Numbered from the stretch's first letter, positions 1 to 8,957 are shown. The stretch is DNA of 64,000 nt from Pedobacter sp. B4-66 (GCF_018492665.1 NZ_JAFVME010000001.1:558001-622000); one strand, 5' to 3'. Notes: generated from the letters alone by a model not told the origin. Translations and numbers: made by a program.

Positions 1-1
1 G

Positions 2-829
2 GAAAAAATTTTGGTTGCTACAGATTTATCAGCAAATTCTGTTTCGGCAGTGCGCTTTGCCTATAAACTTTCTCAACTAACAGGGACTAAATTGGTGATT
101 GTTCATATTTATCATTTGCTAAGGCCAACCAGTTGGCGTAACCATCGATTTGAAAACCATCGCAATATTAGAAAACAATTTATAGCTCAAAAATTGACTA
201 AATTTTTAGATCGAATTTTTAAGGATTATGATGATGAATTTACCAACTTTGAATTAGACCTTAAAATGAGTCCTAACGTTATCACTTCAATTTTAAGCAG
301 TGCATCAAACCATAAGGTTAATTACATATGCATTAGTACTCTGGGCTCTGGTAAGTCGAAAAAGATAATTGGTGCTACTTCCAGCAAACTTATTGTAAAA
401 TCTCCCATCCCCGTCATTAGCATTCCCAGTACGTATAATATTAAGCCGTTAACTCAAATATGTTATGCTACAGATATGTCTAATTATCAAAAGGAGATTA
501 GAAAAGTAATTGACTTTGCTACCCCTGTAGAAGCCGAGATTAAAATGTTGCACATTGCTTTGCAGCAAGAAACATTACCTAAAGTTAGCGCTGTAGAAAC
601 CAAACTACTTAAAAGAACTGGTATCAAGGTTAAGGTTAAATATGTGCAACGCAACCCCGTTAATACTTTAAGCGAAGATGTTAATCATGCCGTTAAAAAA
701 ATAAAATCAACATTGGTTGTATTTTTCATCCATCGATCTAAACCTTACTGGAATTCTATGCTCCACCCATCAAAAATCCAACCCTTATCAATTTATACCA
801 AAATCCCGATTTTAAGCTTTAAAAAGTAA
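2..829 (+). CDS. Universal stress protein, tandem UspA type (5'-truncated by window edge)
   Basis: The reading frame is open from the first full codon and reads EKILVATDLS, the usual first beta strand of UspA domains, so the true start lies just before the window. The TTG at 11 is probably internal. About 275 residues fit two UspA units: an N-terminal one running to about residue 145 and ending in the PIPVISIPS strand, and a degenerate C-terminal one beginning at QICYATDMS. The family binds nucleotides and is induced under stress; the classic GxxGxxxxxxxxG(S/T) loop is partly visible (TLGSGKSKKIIGATSSK). The partner process cannot be told from context. Confidence 0.85.
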   Translation, partial: EKILVATDLSANSVSAVRFAYKLSQLTGTKLVIVHIYHLLRPTSWRNHRFENHRNIRKQFIAQKLTKFLDRIFKDYDDEFTNFELDLKMSPNVITSILSSASNHKVNYICISTLGSGKSKKIIGATSSKLIVKSPIPVISIPSTYNIKPLTQICYATDMSNYQKEIRKVIDFATPVEAEIKMLHIALQQETLPKVSAVETKLLKRTGIKVKVKYVQRNPVNTLSEDVNHAVKKIKSTLVVFFIHRSKPYWNSMLHPSKIQPLSIYTKIPILSFKK

Positions 830-919
830 GGATGGGAGATATTAAAAAGGTGTCATAATCCTTAAAATATTCCACTTGATTCCCATCAAAGCATTATTTA
901 CAGCCGAAAAAGCAGTTTT

Positions 920-955
920 AAAAGAAAAACCCCTTTTTACTTGCGTAAAAAGGGG
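920..955 (-). terminator. Intrinsic terminator of tRNA-Leu
   Basis: An 11-bp perfect stem (930-940 with 945-955) and a 4-nt loop lie directly downstream of the minus-strand tRNA. On the transcribed strand the stem is followed by TTTTTCTTTT. This fits a Rho-independent terminator placed a few bases after the mature tRNA end. Confidence 0.8.
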
Positions 956-958
956 CTG

Positions 959-1038
959 TACCCAGCGCCGGAGTCGAACCGGCACGGTTTCCCACAGGTG
1001 TTTGAGACCAGCGCGTCTACCAATTCCGCCAGCTGGGC
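959..1038 (-). tRNA. tRNA-Leu (anticodon CAA)
   Basis: The minus strand folds as a class II tRNA. The acceptor stem is GCCCAGC/GCTGGGT, the D arm is GCG...CGC with TTGGTAGA in the loop, the T arm is GCCGG-TTCGACT-CCGGC, and there is a short extra arm (GGGAAACC). The anticodon loop is CTCAAAC, giving CAA, which reads UUG leucine codons. The anticodon stem has one U-U mismatch at 28/42. CCA is not encoded; the discriminator is A, as expected for leucine. Confidence 0.93.
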
Positions 1039-1082
1039 TTTTGCTTATTAGCGGGATGCAAATGTATTAATTGAAAAACTAA

Positions 1083-1382
1083 TTACCAAGACTTATTTAA
1101 ATTATCTTCTTTAAGTTTTTTATCTACCCAAAAAGGGGCAAAAGGCAATAAAGACGCAAACCCTATGAGTACCACCTTTTTAAAGTTCCATTTGTACTCT
1201 TGCCATGCCATAATTAAAATAACCATATAAAGCATAAATAAAACGCCATGAGCCCAACCTGTATATTTTACGGCCAAAGGCAAGTCGGCCCAATACTTTA
1301 GGGGCATAGCAATAAACACCAAAAAGACGTATGAAAGTCCTTCTGCAACGGCAACTTTTCTAAAAATGGATAATGTGTTCAT
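1083..1382 (-). CDS. DUF3817 family membrane protein
   Basis: A protein of about 99 residues starting MNTLSIFRKVAVAEG, with three predicted membrane segments: around 13-30 (GLSYVFLVFIAMPL), 43-62 (WAHGVLFMLYMVILIMAW) and 70-88 (VVLIGFASLLPFAPF). The EGLSY start, central W-HG motif and terminal PFWVDKKL resemble the DUF3817 family of small integral membrane proteins, whose function is unknown. A longer frame begins at 1415, but the ATG at 1382 matches the family start and leaves room for a promoter element at 1399-1406. The gene is separated from hscB by a hairpin and so is probably transcribed alone. Confidence 0.8.
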   Translation of the reverse strand: MNTLSIFRKVAVAEGLSYVFLVFIAMPLKYWADLPLAVKYTGWAHGVLFMLYMVILIMAWQEYKWNFKKVVLIGFASLLPFAPFWVDKKLKEDNLNKSW

Positions 1383-1398
1383 ATGTGTGGATTTTCGG

Positions 1399-1406
1399 CA
1401 AAGGTA
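1399..1406 (-). promoter_or_regulatory. Possible -7 element for the DUF3817 gene
   Basis: On the minus strand this reads TACCTTTG, matching the Bacteroidetes -7 consensus TAnnTTTG, 16 bases before the ATG at 1382. No TTTG -33 box is present at the usual 19-21 base distance, so support is weak. Confidence 0.25.
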
Positions 1407-1413
1407 TTCAAAC

Positions 1414-1455
1414 AATCATTGTAAAAAAGTAGCATTTTACTTTTTTACAATGATT
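1414..1455 (-). terminator. Hairpin terminator after hscB
   Basis: A perfect 18-bp inverted repeat (1414-1431 with 1438-1455, 6-nt loop) lies 12 bases past the hscB stop. The stem is AT-rich with internal A6/T6 runs. It lacks a clean U tract beyond the stem, but its position at the end of a seven-gene run and before a separately started gene suggests termination. Confidence 0.55.
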
Positions 1456-1467
1456 TAACAGCCAAGC

Positions 1468-2001
1468 CTATAAAGCAGTTGCTTTAGCAATACTTTCCCT
1501 AAGCCTCAGCAAGTATTTGGTACGGTAATAAAGATCTTTTACCGCAATAAGAGTTTTATTTTGTTCTTCAGTGTCCTGAACTTCAAAAGAGGTCGTAAGA
1601 GTTACGATTTCGTCCGACAGACCTTTTTCTACACCATTAACATCTTCTTTCAACGCAGCCAGCTTTATGGGGTCAGGATCAAACTGTAGATCCATCAATG
1701 TCTCGTTAATATCCATCATATCCATTAAAAAGCTTTGAGGTAAAACATAGTTCTCCCCTTCTGTTAATAAGCCTTTCAATTCTAAAATATAATGTAACCT
1801 TTTCTGCGGATCACTTAGAACCTGATATGCTTTATTGTTTACTGTACTTAATTCCAATACTTCAGCCTGCTTCTCATCACTCTCATTGATATAAAAATCA
1901 GGATGATACTTCTTACTGAACTCATAAAACTTCTGTTTTACAAGAGCAGCATCAGGATTAAAGCTTAATGGTAAGCCATAAAATGAAAAATAATCAGTCA
2001 T
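1468..2001 (-). CDS. hscB: Fe-S cluster co-chaperone HscB (J-domain protein)
   Basis: A 177-residue J-domain protein. The N-terminal J domain (about 1-75) carries the HPD motif at 33-35 (KKYHPDFY), which stimulates the Hsp70 partner ATPase, and the ..NNKAYQVLSDPQKRLHYIL.. helix typical of HscB/Jac1. The remaining C-terminal three-helix region (about 85-177) is the IscU-binding domain. Length matches the family (about 170-175). Its stop is at the 3' end of the operon; rseP ends 6 bases upstream, so co-translation is likely. No hscA or iscU is adjacent, but iscX and an Isc-type ferredoxin occur at 57.3-57.9 kb. Confidence 0.88.
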   Translation of the reverse strand: MTDYFSFYGLPLSFNPDAALVKQKFYEFSKKYHPDFYINESDEKQAEVLELSTVNNKAYQVLSDPQKRLHYILELKGLLTEGENYVLPQSFLMDMMDINETLMDLQFDPDPIKLAALKEDVNGVEKGLSDEIVTLTTSFEVQDTEEQNKTLIAVKDLYYRTKYLLRLRESIAKATAL

Positions 2002-2007
2002 GAGAAC

Positions 2008-3348
2008 CTAATGCATTATGGCCTTAAATATGTCGTTACCGAGCACAAAGACCATTAATGATAATAAAAGAACAAAACCAACCATTTGAGCCCGTTCCAT
2101 AAATTTATCCCCAAGAGGTTTTCCTTTAATCATCTCTACAACCAGGAACACAACATGTCCACCATCCAAAGCAGGAATAGGCAACAAGTTCATAAATGCC
2201 AAAGCAATAGAAATAAAGCCTGTTGAAGCCCAGAATCTAGACCAAACCCACTCTCCGCCGTAAACTTTACGTGCGATCTCTACAGGGCCTGAGAATGCTT
2301 TGTTTGCCTGGATTTTACCAGTAAGCACTTTCCAAATTCCTTTACCATTATCGCTAAAAACTTTCCAAGCTTGATTCGCACCTATTGGAAGCGAAGCAAA
2401 AAGACCGTAATTTATGGTTTCTTCTTTTATCTGGCTTGTAGCAATAAACCCAATACCTACAGTACCGGAAGTATCTACCGGAACTTTAACAGAAAGCTTC
2501 TCTGTACCTCTATCAATACCTAGATCTACTGTTTTACCTTTATATTTTGGGACAATTGATCTGAAATCAACATCATACTTCATAGGTATACCATTTACAG
2601 AAGTAATTTTATCACCTTTCTTTAAGCCTGCTTTCTCTGCAGCCTTTCCCGACACTATACTATCTATTCTGGTACTTAAAAGAGGCATCCTGCTGATAAA
2701 TGATTCAATTCCCATATCAGGCTCAGAAATTCTATTTAGGATATTTTCAGGCACTTTAATATCCAGAGTTCTCTCTCCACGGATAACAGTTAAGTTTGTG
2801 TTTCCAAGTAAAACTTTTGAACTGATCAATTCATCAAAACGAATCACTTTATTGCCATTAATGGCAATAACTTTATCTCCTTTTTGAAGTCCGATTTCTT
2901 TACCGATACTACCTGGATTAATACCATTCTGTACAGAACTGTTTGGAATAAATGTTTCACCATATTTAAAAGTTAGCATCCAGAAAATCAGAATACCAAC
3001 TACTACGTTCACAATAACACCCCCCAGCATTACAATTAAACGCTGCCAAGCTGGTTTAGATCTGAATTCCCAAGGTTGAGCAGGTTGATTCATTTGCTCG
3101 GTATCCATAGATTCATCTATCATACCTGCAATTTTAACATAGCCACCTAAAGGCAACCAGCCAATACCATACTCACAATCCCCCTTTTTAAAACTAAATA
3201 ATTTAACACCCCAGGCATCAAAAAACAGGTAAAACTTCTCTACCTTAATTCCAAAAGCACGTGCTGCAAGAAAATGTCCCAATTCGTGTAAAATAACTAA
3301 TATCGATAATCCCAGAAGTAACTGGGCCGCCATAATCAATCCGCTCAT
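2008..3348 (-). CDS. rseP: RIP metalloprotease RseP (site-2 protease)
   Basis: A 446-residue zinc intramembrane protease. The zinc site HELGH is at residues 21-25 in the first membrane helix, and the third ligand lies in the LDGGH motif near residue 395. Two PDZ-like domains are readable: GSIGKEIGLQKGDKVIAING and SGKAAEKAGLKKGDKITSVNG. The family cleaves membrane-bound anti-sigma factors and leftover signal peptides. It lies between dxr and hscB, as often seen in Bacteroidetes. A likely substrate class in this window is the FecR anti-sigma protein at 24.5 kb, but that link is inferred only. Confidence 0.95.
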   Translation of the reverse strand: MSGLIMAAQLLLGLSILVILHELGHFLAARAFGIKVEKFYLFFDAWGVKLFSFKKGDCEYGIGWLPLGGYVKIAGMIDESMDTEQMNQPAQPWEFRSKPAWQRLIVMLGGVIVNVVVGILIFWMLTFKYGETFIPNSSVQNGINPGSIGKEIGLQKGDKVIAINGNKVIRFDELISSKVLLGNTNLTVIRGERTLDIKVPENILNRISEPDMGIESFISRMPLLSTRIDSIVSGKAAEKAGLKKGDKITSVNGIPMKYDVDFRSIVPKYKGKTVDLGIDRGTEKLSVKVPVDTSGTVGIGFIATSQIKEETINYGLFASLPIGANQAWKVFSDNGKGIWKVLTGKIQANKAFSGPVEIARKVYGGEWVWSRFWASTGFISIALAFMNLLPIPALDGGHVVFLVVEMIKGKPLGDKFMERAQMVGFVLLLSLMVFVLGNDIFKAIMH

Positions 3349-3387
3349 ATATGATTTTAAATGTTTCTAAATTTGACTGTAAAAAAC

Positions 3388-4539
3388 TTATTTTGTTACT
3401 AGCTCACCCGCAAATATACGTGTAAGCTCGTCGGTTTCTAAATAATTGTTGAGTGTTGGCTTGGCTATAAAGCTGATATCAGACATACATTGTTCTATAA
3501 TATCGCTCATTTCCAGGAAACCAATCTGATTTTGTAAAAAGGCATTTACCACCACTTCATTGGCAGCATTAATAATGCAAGGCATATTTCCGGCTCTGCG
3601 TAAAGCCTCAAATGCAAGATCAAGATTTCTAAAAGTACTTCTGTCAGCTTGTGAAAACGTTAGCTCAGGATAATCCATGAAATTGAAACGTTTAAAACTG
3701 CTACTTATTCTATCTGGATATGCAAAAGCGTAATGAATTGGCAATTTCATATCAGGCAAGCCCATCTGTGCTTTCATAGAGCCATCATTAAATTGCACCA
3801 ACGAATGTACAATAGACTGCGGGTGTACAATTACATCTATCTGTTCAACATCCAGATCAAACAGCCACTTGGCTTCAATAACCTCCAGCCCTTTATTCAT
3901 TAGAGATGCAGAATCAATAGTGATCTTTGCTCCCATTACCCAATTGGGATGTTTAAGCGCCTCAACTTTTGTAACATTGGCTAAAAAATCCCGCTCTTTA
4001 CCTCTAAATGGCCCGCCCGAAGCAGTCAAATAAATCTTTTCAATGGTATTGAAGGCCTCGCCTACCAGGCATTGGAAAATTGCAGAATGCTCAGAGTCTA
4101 CAGGAATAATTTTCACGCCATGCTCTTTAGCCAAGGCAGTTATCAAATCGCCTGCTACTACCAGTGTTTCTTTATTGGCTAACCCGATGTCCTTTTTAGC
4201 TTTTATAGCAGCAATAGTTGGCTTTAAACCAACAGAGCCCACTATCGCAGTAAGCACTAAATCTGTTTCTGCTAAACTCGCAGCTTCACACAACGCATCT
4301 TCACCAGCCAAAACTTTGATCCCTGTACTTGCCAAGGTTGCTTTTACCGACTGATATTTACTTTCATCGCCAATAACAACCATCAAAGGCTTAAACTGTA
4401 AAGCCTGAGCAATTAATAAATCGGCGTTTGATTGTGCTGTAAGCGCCGTAACCTTATACAATCCAGGATTTGCCTCAATAACTTCTAAGGCCTGTGTTCC
4501 TATTGAACCAGTTGCGCCTAAAATGGATATGTTCTTCAA
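3388..4539 (-). CDS. dxr: 1-deoxy-D-xylulose 5-phosphate reductoisomerase
   Basis: A 383-residue protein with an N-terminal NADPH-binding motif GATGSIG (8-14). The metal and substrate site is VDSEHSA (about 148-154), and the TASGGPFRG and SASLMNKGLEVIEA motifs are typical of DXR. It catalyses the committed step of the MEP isoprenoid pathway, converting DXP to MEP. Its start overlaps the upstream GH3 gene by 4 bases (ATGA-type coupling), so the two are translated together. rseP follows after 39 bases. Confidence 0.97.
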   Translation of the reverse strand: MKNISILGATGSIGTQALEVIEANPGLYKVTALTAQSNADLLIAQALQFKPLMVVIGDESKYQSVKATLASTGIKVLAGEDALCEAASLAETDLVLTAIVGSVGLKPTIAAIKAKKDIGLANKETLVVAGDLITALAKEHGVKIIPVDSEHSAIFQCLVGEAFNTIEKIYLTASGGPFRGKERDFLANVTKVEALKHPNWVMGAKITIDSASLMNKGLEVIEAKWLFDLDVEQIDVIVHPQSIVHSLVQFNDGSMKAQMGLPDMKLPIHYAFAYPDRISSSFKRFNFMDYPELTFSQADRSTFRNLDLAFEALRRAGNMPCIINAANEVVVNAFLQNQIGFLEMSDIIEQCMSDISFIAKPTLNNYLETDELTRIFAGELVTK

Positions 4540-6035
4540 TTTATAAAACTACTTAAATTATCTGCAATCTTTCTGTCGTTCGATAATCTTGGAACTTTAT
4601 TCTGTCCGCCAAGCTTACCCTGACTACGCATAAAGTTCACAAAAGCATCCTTCTGTAAGGAGCGAATGATCAGAGGTTGCAGTATTTTCCCATCAATGAG
4701 GTCAAAATAGTAAATATTCTTCTTTTGTAGTGCTTCGTCTACTTTTTTACTGAATGCATCAAGATCCTTTGGAGGATTAGAAAACTCTACAAACCACTCA
4801 TGGTAAGGCAATTCACCCTGTGGAGTTTCTACCTGAGGCGCTACAGTAAATTCTGTGATACCAACACCTTCTTCGTTAGCTACAGTAAGTAAAGCATGTT
4901 CTACCTCTTCGCCAATTACATGTTCCCCAAAAGCGGAGATAAAATGTTTAATACGTCCGGTAACCAATATTTTATAAGGGTTCTTAGATACAAACTTAAC
5001 TGTATCTCCAATGCTATAGCCCCACAAACCAGCGTTTGTATTGAGTATCAAAGCGTAATTCTTTTCAAGCTCAACATCCTCCAGACTAACCCTTAAAGGA
5101 TTCTCATTATAATACTCATCTGCCGGAATAAACTCATAAAATATACCAGCATTTGCCAACAATAACAAGCTTTTATCCTGCTGACTGTCCTGATAAGCGA
5201 TAAATCCCTCTGATGCCGGATAAGTTTCAATCGTATCGATCTTCCTGCCTATGCTTTCTTCTATTTTAGCACGATAAGGTTCATAATTAACTCCCCCATA
5301 TACAAACAAGCTAAAATTCTTAAAGATGTCTTTAATCTTTTCACCACCCGATTTCTGCGTAAGCCTATCAAAATACATTTGTACCCATGGCGGTATCCCC
5401 GAAATCAGAGTCATATCTTCACTAAAGGTTTCTTCAACTATGGCATCAACCTTTTGCTCCCAATCTTCAATACAATTTGTAGCATAAGAAGGCAAACGGT
5501 TTTTCTGCAAATAACCTGGAACAAGGTGAGCTACAATACCAGATAGTCGACCCACATTAATACCATTCTTTTTACTCAATACCGGGCTTCCCTGTAAAAA
5601 GATCATCTTACCATTAATAAAACTGGTATTACCCGTTTCATAAATATAGGTAAGTAAAGCATTGCGGGCAGCCTTAACATGCTCGGGTACTGACTCTTTA
5701 GAAAGCGGGATATATTTAACACCGGAAGTAGTACCAGAGGTTTTTGCAAAGTAAAGGGGCTTACCCTTCCACATTACATCAGGCTCACCTGCAACTATTC
5801 TTTCAATATAAGGTCTTAGCTCTTCGTAGTCTCTAACAGGCACTGCCTTTTTAAAGTCATCGTAGGTTTTAACAGAAGCGAAACCATGATCTTTACCAAA
5901 GGCCGTATTTTTTGCAGAATCAATGAGTTGGCTCAAAGTTTCCTTCTGTGCTCCCACTGCATTTTTTTTCCATTTATTGATGCCTTTTACAATAAAGGCT
6001 GCAAACGGTTTACTTAATGCCGCTTTTAATCCCAT
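4536..6035 (-). CDS. GH3 auxin-responsive promoter family protein (acyl-adenylating)
   Basis: A 499-residue protein of the bacterial GH3 branch of the ANL/firefly-luciferase superfamily. Visible motifs are the ATP P-loop-like KTSGTTSGVKYIPLS (about 98-112), the YPASEGFIA motif, and the hinge/ATP-binding stretch VTGRIKHFISAFGEHV. Plant GH3 enzymes conjugate amino acids to carboxylic-acid hormones through acyl-adenylates. Bacterial members have no agreed substrate. It overlaps dxr by 4 bases and follows a membrane protein and two glycosyltransferases, so a lipid or cell-envelope substrate is plausible but only inferred. Confidence 0.85.
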   Translation of the reverse strand: MGLKAALSKPFAAFIVKGINKWKKNAVGAQKETLSQLIDSAKNTAFGKDHGFASVKTYDDFKKAVPVRDYEELRPYIERIVAGEPDVMWKGKPLYFAKTSGTTSGVKYIPLSKESVPEHVKAARNALLTYIYETGNTSFINGKMIFLQGSPVLSKKNGINVGRLSGIVAHLVPGYLQKNRLPSYATNCIEDWEQKVDAIVEETFSEDMTLISGIPPWVQMYFDRLTQKSGGEKIKDIFKNFSLFVYGGVNYEPYRAKIEESIGRKIDTIETYPASEGFIAYQDSQQDKSLLLLANAGIFYEFIPADEYYNENPLRVSLEDVELEKNYALILNTNAGLWGYSIGDTVKFVSKNPYKILVTGRIKHFISAFGEHVIGEEVEHALLTVANEEGVGITEFTVAPQVETPQGELPYHEWFVEFSNPPKDLDAFSKKVDEALQKKNIYYFDLIDGKILQPLIIRSLQKDAFVNFMRSQGKLGGQNKVPRLSNDRKIADNLSSFIN

Positions 6036-6044
6036 AAGTTCTGA

Positions 6045-6833
6045 TTAAACTATGTTGTGTATAATATCTGGTTCAGCATCTCCTTTGTATTCACTCATCA
6101 TTTTGCGATAGGCAATAGTTAAGGCCACGCTTGATAGAGGTACAATAATAAAAGAGCTCAAAATATTTATAAAGAAAGATACTACCGGCCAGTGTATGTA
6201 ACTAAAAAACAAGTAAAGCAGATGGAAGCTTAGTAGCACCAATAAAAGCAAAAAGATCTTTGTAAAGTTACCTTTTGTAGTAGCTAAGCTAAATTTGATG
6301 GATAGAAACGGAGGTAAATCTTTATCAATTATAAAAAACGGAAAGAAAGAAATGCGGATCCATGTAATGAATATTGCCACCACACCCACCGAAATAGCCA
6401 CATTGGTTATAATATCCATCTTTATCCCAGTATATATAAAAGGGAATGCAATCAATACTACTATTGAATACACACCTACAATACAAAGCATAAAGTAAAG
6501 GGTAGCCACCAAAAATCTAATGATCTGTTTTCTTGTAGGAATAGTACTCACGATACTTACATCATGCTCTTCATCATCCAGTAAATGAAAAATGTACTTA
6601 AATAATGACAAATTGATGGTGAAATAGAACATCACAAAGATGAAAGCCATCAATATGCTCAATCCCTTACTCACATCCTTTAAAAAGAATGCCATCAAAC
6701 CCGAAGCATTAGAAGTAATAAACATCAAAAAACACAGTGTCGCAATAGAAAAGTAATTCCTTTTGGTCACTGTCCAGGCCTTGCTAATCACCTCATTTAC
6801 AGCAAATGTACTCTCCTTTAAAAATTCTATCAT
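6045..6833 (-). CDS. Hypothetical multi-pass membrane protein
   Basis: A 262-residue integral membrane protein with about six hydrophobic segments: near 28-52, 58-84, 108-135, 142-168, 192-212 and 218-245. The N-terminal EFLKESTFAVNEVISKAWTV helix and the later FSLATTKGNFTKIFLLLL segment resemble the membrane-domain families found next to envelope enzymes, but I cannot name a family. Its stop is 9 bases before GH3, and its start overlaps the preceding glycosyltransferase by 4 bases. It therefore belongs to the same transcription unit and may act in envelope lipid or glycan handling. Confidence 0.6.
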   Translation of the reverse strand: MIEFLKESTFAVNEVISKAWTVTKRNYFSIATLCFLMFITSNASGLMAFFLKDVSKGLSILMAFIFVMFYFTINLSLFKYIFHLLDDEEHDVSIVSTIPTRKQIIRFLVATLYFMLCIVGVYSIVVLIAFPFIYTGIKMDIITNVAISVGVVAIFITWIRISFFPFFIIDKDLPPFLSIKFSLATTKGNFTKIFLLLLVLLSFHLLYLFFSYIHWPVVSFFINILSSFIIVPLSSVALTIAYRKMMSEYKGDAEPDIIHNIV

Positions 6834-7798
6834 TGTTGTTTAAATACTACTCTTTTAATAAAATCCTGTATAAAACCCAGACCGTAGGCCGTTAGCTGAA
6901 TGAATGCGGCAATAATGCTCAAAAATGCAACTTTTAATGACTTATTAACCTGCCACGAGTGAAAAAATATCAACATAAAGTATACCAGCATTACAAAGTT
7001 ACAAATGAATGCTAAAGGCCAATAAAATATATTAATAAGCACAGTAAATATCACACCACAGGTAAATGCTGCCGGAAAGAAATGTACCAATTTCAATTCG
7101 GAAGGGAAATGTTTATAAATATTTATCCTGGCCCTGCCAAAAAAATGCAGTTGTTTATAAAACTGACCAAAACTTGTACGTCTTTTATGAAAAACTCGGG
7201 CTGCCGGAATCAAACCAATCTTAAAGCCATGTTCGTGAATACGGATACTATATTCAATATCCTCACCAAGCCTTGTTAAAATAAAACCGCCAACCTTTTC
7301 CCACACCTCTCTGGATACCCCCATATTAAAGCTACGAGGATGAAACTGTCCGATATGTTTTTTATTACCCCTTATTCCACCGGTTGTAAACGGCGAAGTC
7401 ATAGCATAACTGATAGCTTTTTGTACCGGAGTAAAACTTTGATGGGCGGCATCCGGACCACCGTAGGCATCCAGTTTATGTTCGTAAAGATAGTCCTTAA
7501 CTATTTCGAGATAATCTTCAGGAATCAGACAATCAGAATCAAAAACAACAAAGTAATCGCCTTTGGCTCTTTCAAATCCATAATTGCGCGAAAAACCCTG
7601 TCCCTCATTAGGCTTAAAAAAATACTTTACATCAAGGGTATTGGCATATTTATCGACAATAGCTTTAGCATCATTTACAGAACCATCCTCAATTACCAGT
7701 ACTTCAAACTGGGTATAAGTTTGCTTGGTAAGTGTAGTTAGCAGTTCATCAATCTCCTGAGGGCGATTGTAAAGAGGGATTATAATCGAGAAAAACAT
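6830..7798 (-). CDS. Family 2 glycosyltransferase, membrane-anchored
   Basis: A 322-residue GT-A glycosyltransferase. The N-terminal catalytic domain starts FFSIIIPLYNRPQEI, with the acidic metal/nucleotide site VVFDSDCLIPEDY near residue 90 and a RLGEDIEYSIRIHEHG acceptor/ED motif near residue 190. Two C-terminal hydrophobic segments (about 245-275 and 285-310) likely anchor it in the inner membrane. The class transfers sugar from an NDP-sugar; donor and acceptor are unknown. It overlaps the downstream membrane protein gene by 4 bases and sits 3 bases after the other glycosyltransferase. Confidence 0.88.
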   Translation of the reverse strand: MFFSIIIPLYNRPQEIDELLTTLTKQTYTQFEVLVIEDGSVNDAKAIVDKYANTLDVKYFFKPNEGQGFSRNYGFERAKGDYFVVFDSDCLIPEDYLEIVKDYLYEHKLDAYGGPDAAHQSFTPVQKAISYAMTSPFTTGGIRGNKKHIGQFHPRSFNMGVSREVWEKVGGFILTRLGEDIEYSIRIHEHGFKIGLIPAARVFHKRRTSFGQFYKQLHFFGRARINIYKHFPSELKLVHFFPAAFTCGVIFTVLINIFYWPLAFICNFVMLVYFMLIFFHSWQVNKSLKVAFLSIIAAFIQLTAYGLGFIQDFIKRVVFKQQ

Positions 7799-7801
7799 TT
7801 A

Positions 7802-8755
7802 TTATAAAATCTCCTTTTCTATTAAATAGTGATTACGCTCTGGTGCATTTCTAGTAACCAATTCTGCAACAAATCCTGTTAAAAACAACTGAGAACCAAC
7901 TATTATAGCCACTAACGCAATATAAAACAAGGGCTGCTCAGTTATATCTCTTTTATATGGGATAGCCATCGAAATATGGTACAACTTAACACCTATAAGC
8001 CATAAAGCCATAAATGTTCCTAATACAAAACTTAAAACTCCTAATGAACCGAAAAAGTGCATTGGGCGTTTACCAAATTTACCGACAAAGAAGATAGACA
8101 ACAGATCTAGAAAACCGTTAATAAAACGGCTCATTCCAAACTTAGTAACCCCATACTTACGGGCCCTATGTTCTACTACCTGTTCTCCAATATTCTTAAA
8201 TCCTGCCCATTTTGCAATTACAGGTATATAACGGTGCATCTCTCCATAAACTTCAATGGTTTTCACCACATCGTTACGGTAAGCTTTTAAACCACAATTA
8301 AAATCATTCAATTGAATGCCTGACATCTTGCGAGTGGCCGCATTAAAGAGTTTAGTAGGTATGGTTTTAGTAATCGGGTCGTAGCGTTTCTTTTTCCAGC
8401 CGGATACGATATCAAACTTCTCCTCTTTTATTCTACGGAAAAGCTCCGGTATTTCATCTGGGCTATCCTGTAAATCGGCATCCATAGTAATCACAACGTC
8501 ACCTTGGGCAGCCTCAAAAGCCACATTTAAAGCCGCTGACTTACCGTAGTTCCTCCTAAATTTAATTCCTTTTACTGAACTATATTCCTGCTTTAAATTC
8601 TCGATGATACTCCACGAAGCATCAGTACTTCCGTCGTCAACAAAAAGAACCTCATAACTAAAGTTATGCTCTTGCATTACTTTAGCAATCCATGAAGTTA
8701 ACTCAGGTAACGATTCTTCTTCATTATATAGGGGGATTACAACAGAAATATCCAT
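7802..8755 (-). CDS. Family 2 glycosyltransferase, polyprenyl-phosphate type (ArnC/GtrB/DPM-like)
   Basis: A 317-residue GT2 enzyme. The N-terminal domain contains VVIPLYNEEESL, FVDDGSTD, the MDADLQDSPDE metal motif near residue 93, and CGLKAYR, all typical of dolichyl/undecaprenyl-phosphate sugar transferases. Two C-terminal membrane helices lie at about 227-250 and 268-290, followed by a cytosolic tail. It probably makes a polyprenyl-phosphate-linked sugar for envelope glycans. It is first in the seven-gene minus-strand operon ending at hscB. The linkage to dxr (isoprenoid supply) makes functional sense, though that is inference. Confidence 0.88.
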   Translation of the reverse strand: MDISVVIPLYNEEESLPELTSWIAKVMQEHNFSYEVLFVDDGSTDASWSIIENLKQEYSSVKGIKFRRNYGKSAALNVAFEAAQGDVVITMDADLQDSPDEIPELFRRIKEEKFDIVSGWKKKRYDPITKTIPTKLFNAATRKMSGIQLNDFNCGLKAYRNDVVKTIEVYGEMHRYIPVIAKWAGFKNIGEQVVEHRARKYGVTKFGMSRFINGFLDLLSIFFVGKFGKRPMHFFGSLGVLSFVLGTFMALWLIGVKLYHISMAIPYKRDITEQPLFYIALVAIIVGSQLFLTGFVAELVTRNAPERNHYLIEKEIL

Positions 8756-8792
8756 GTGTGATTACAACGCTTAAAACTGTGCAAACTTACTT

Positions 8793-8834
8793 AAAACTTA
8801 ACAAATATGCATATATGCAAAATTGTTAAGTTTT
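8793..8834. repeat. Inverted repeat in divergent intergenic region
   Basis: A perfect 12-bp inverted repeat, AAAACTTAACAA (8793-8804) and TTGTTAAGTTTT (8823-8834), brackets a stretch rich in ATGCATAT. It lies between the divergently transcribed glycosyltransferase operon and the DUF1080 gene. It could be an operator or an mRNA hairpin in the operon leader; neither can be decided from sequence. Confidence 0.4.
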
Positions 8835-8925
8835 ACCACTACCTGAGCCTATTTCTATCTGTAACAATATTAGCCCTCACAAATAAAATACTTATAGAAT
8901 TACTATGAATAATCCCATTTAATTA

Positions 8926-8933
8926 TAAATTTG
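8926..8933 (+). promoter_or_regulatory. Possible -7 element of the DUF1080 gene
   Basis: TAAATTTG matches the Bacteroidetes TAnnTTTG -7 consensus, about 25 bases before the ATG at 8958. A TTTG -33 box is not seen at 19-21 bases. If real, it rules out the upstream TTG at 8931 as the translation start, because that codon is inside the box. Confidence 0.3.
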
Positions 8934-8957
8934 AATAGTTATAAATTAATTCACACA

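Noticed and set aside
876..1070. 64-residue plus-strand ORF across the tRNA
   Set aside because: It runs antisense through the tRNA-Leu gene and its terminator; composition is an artefact of structured RNA.
2414..2887. 157-residue ORF antisense to rseP
   Set aside because: Shadow frame of a clear essential-type gene, with no family resemblance.
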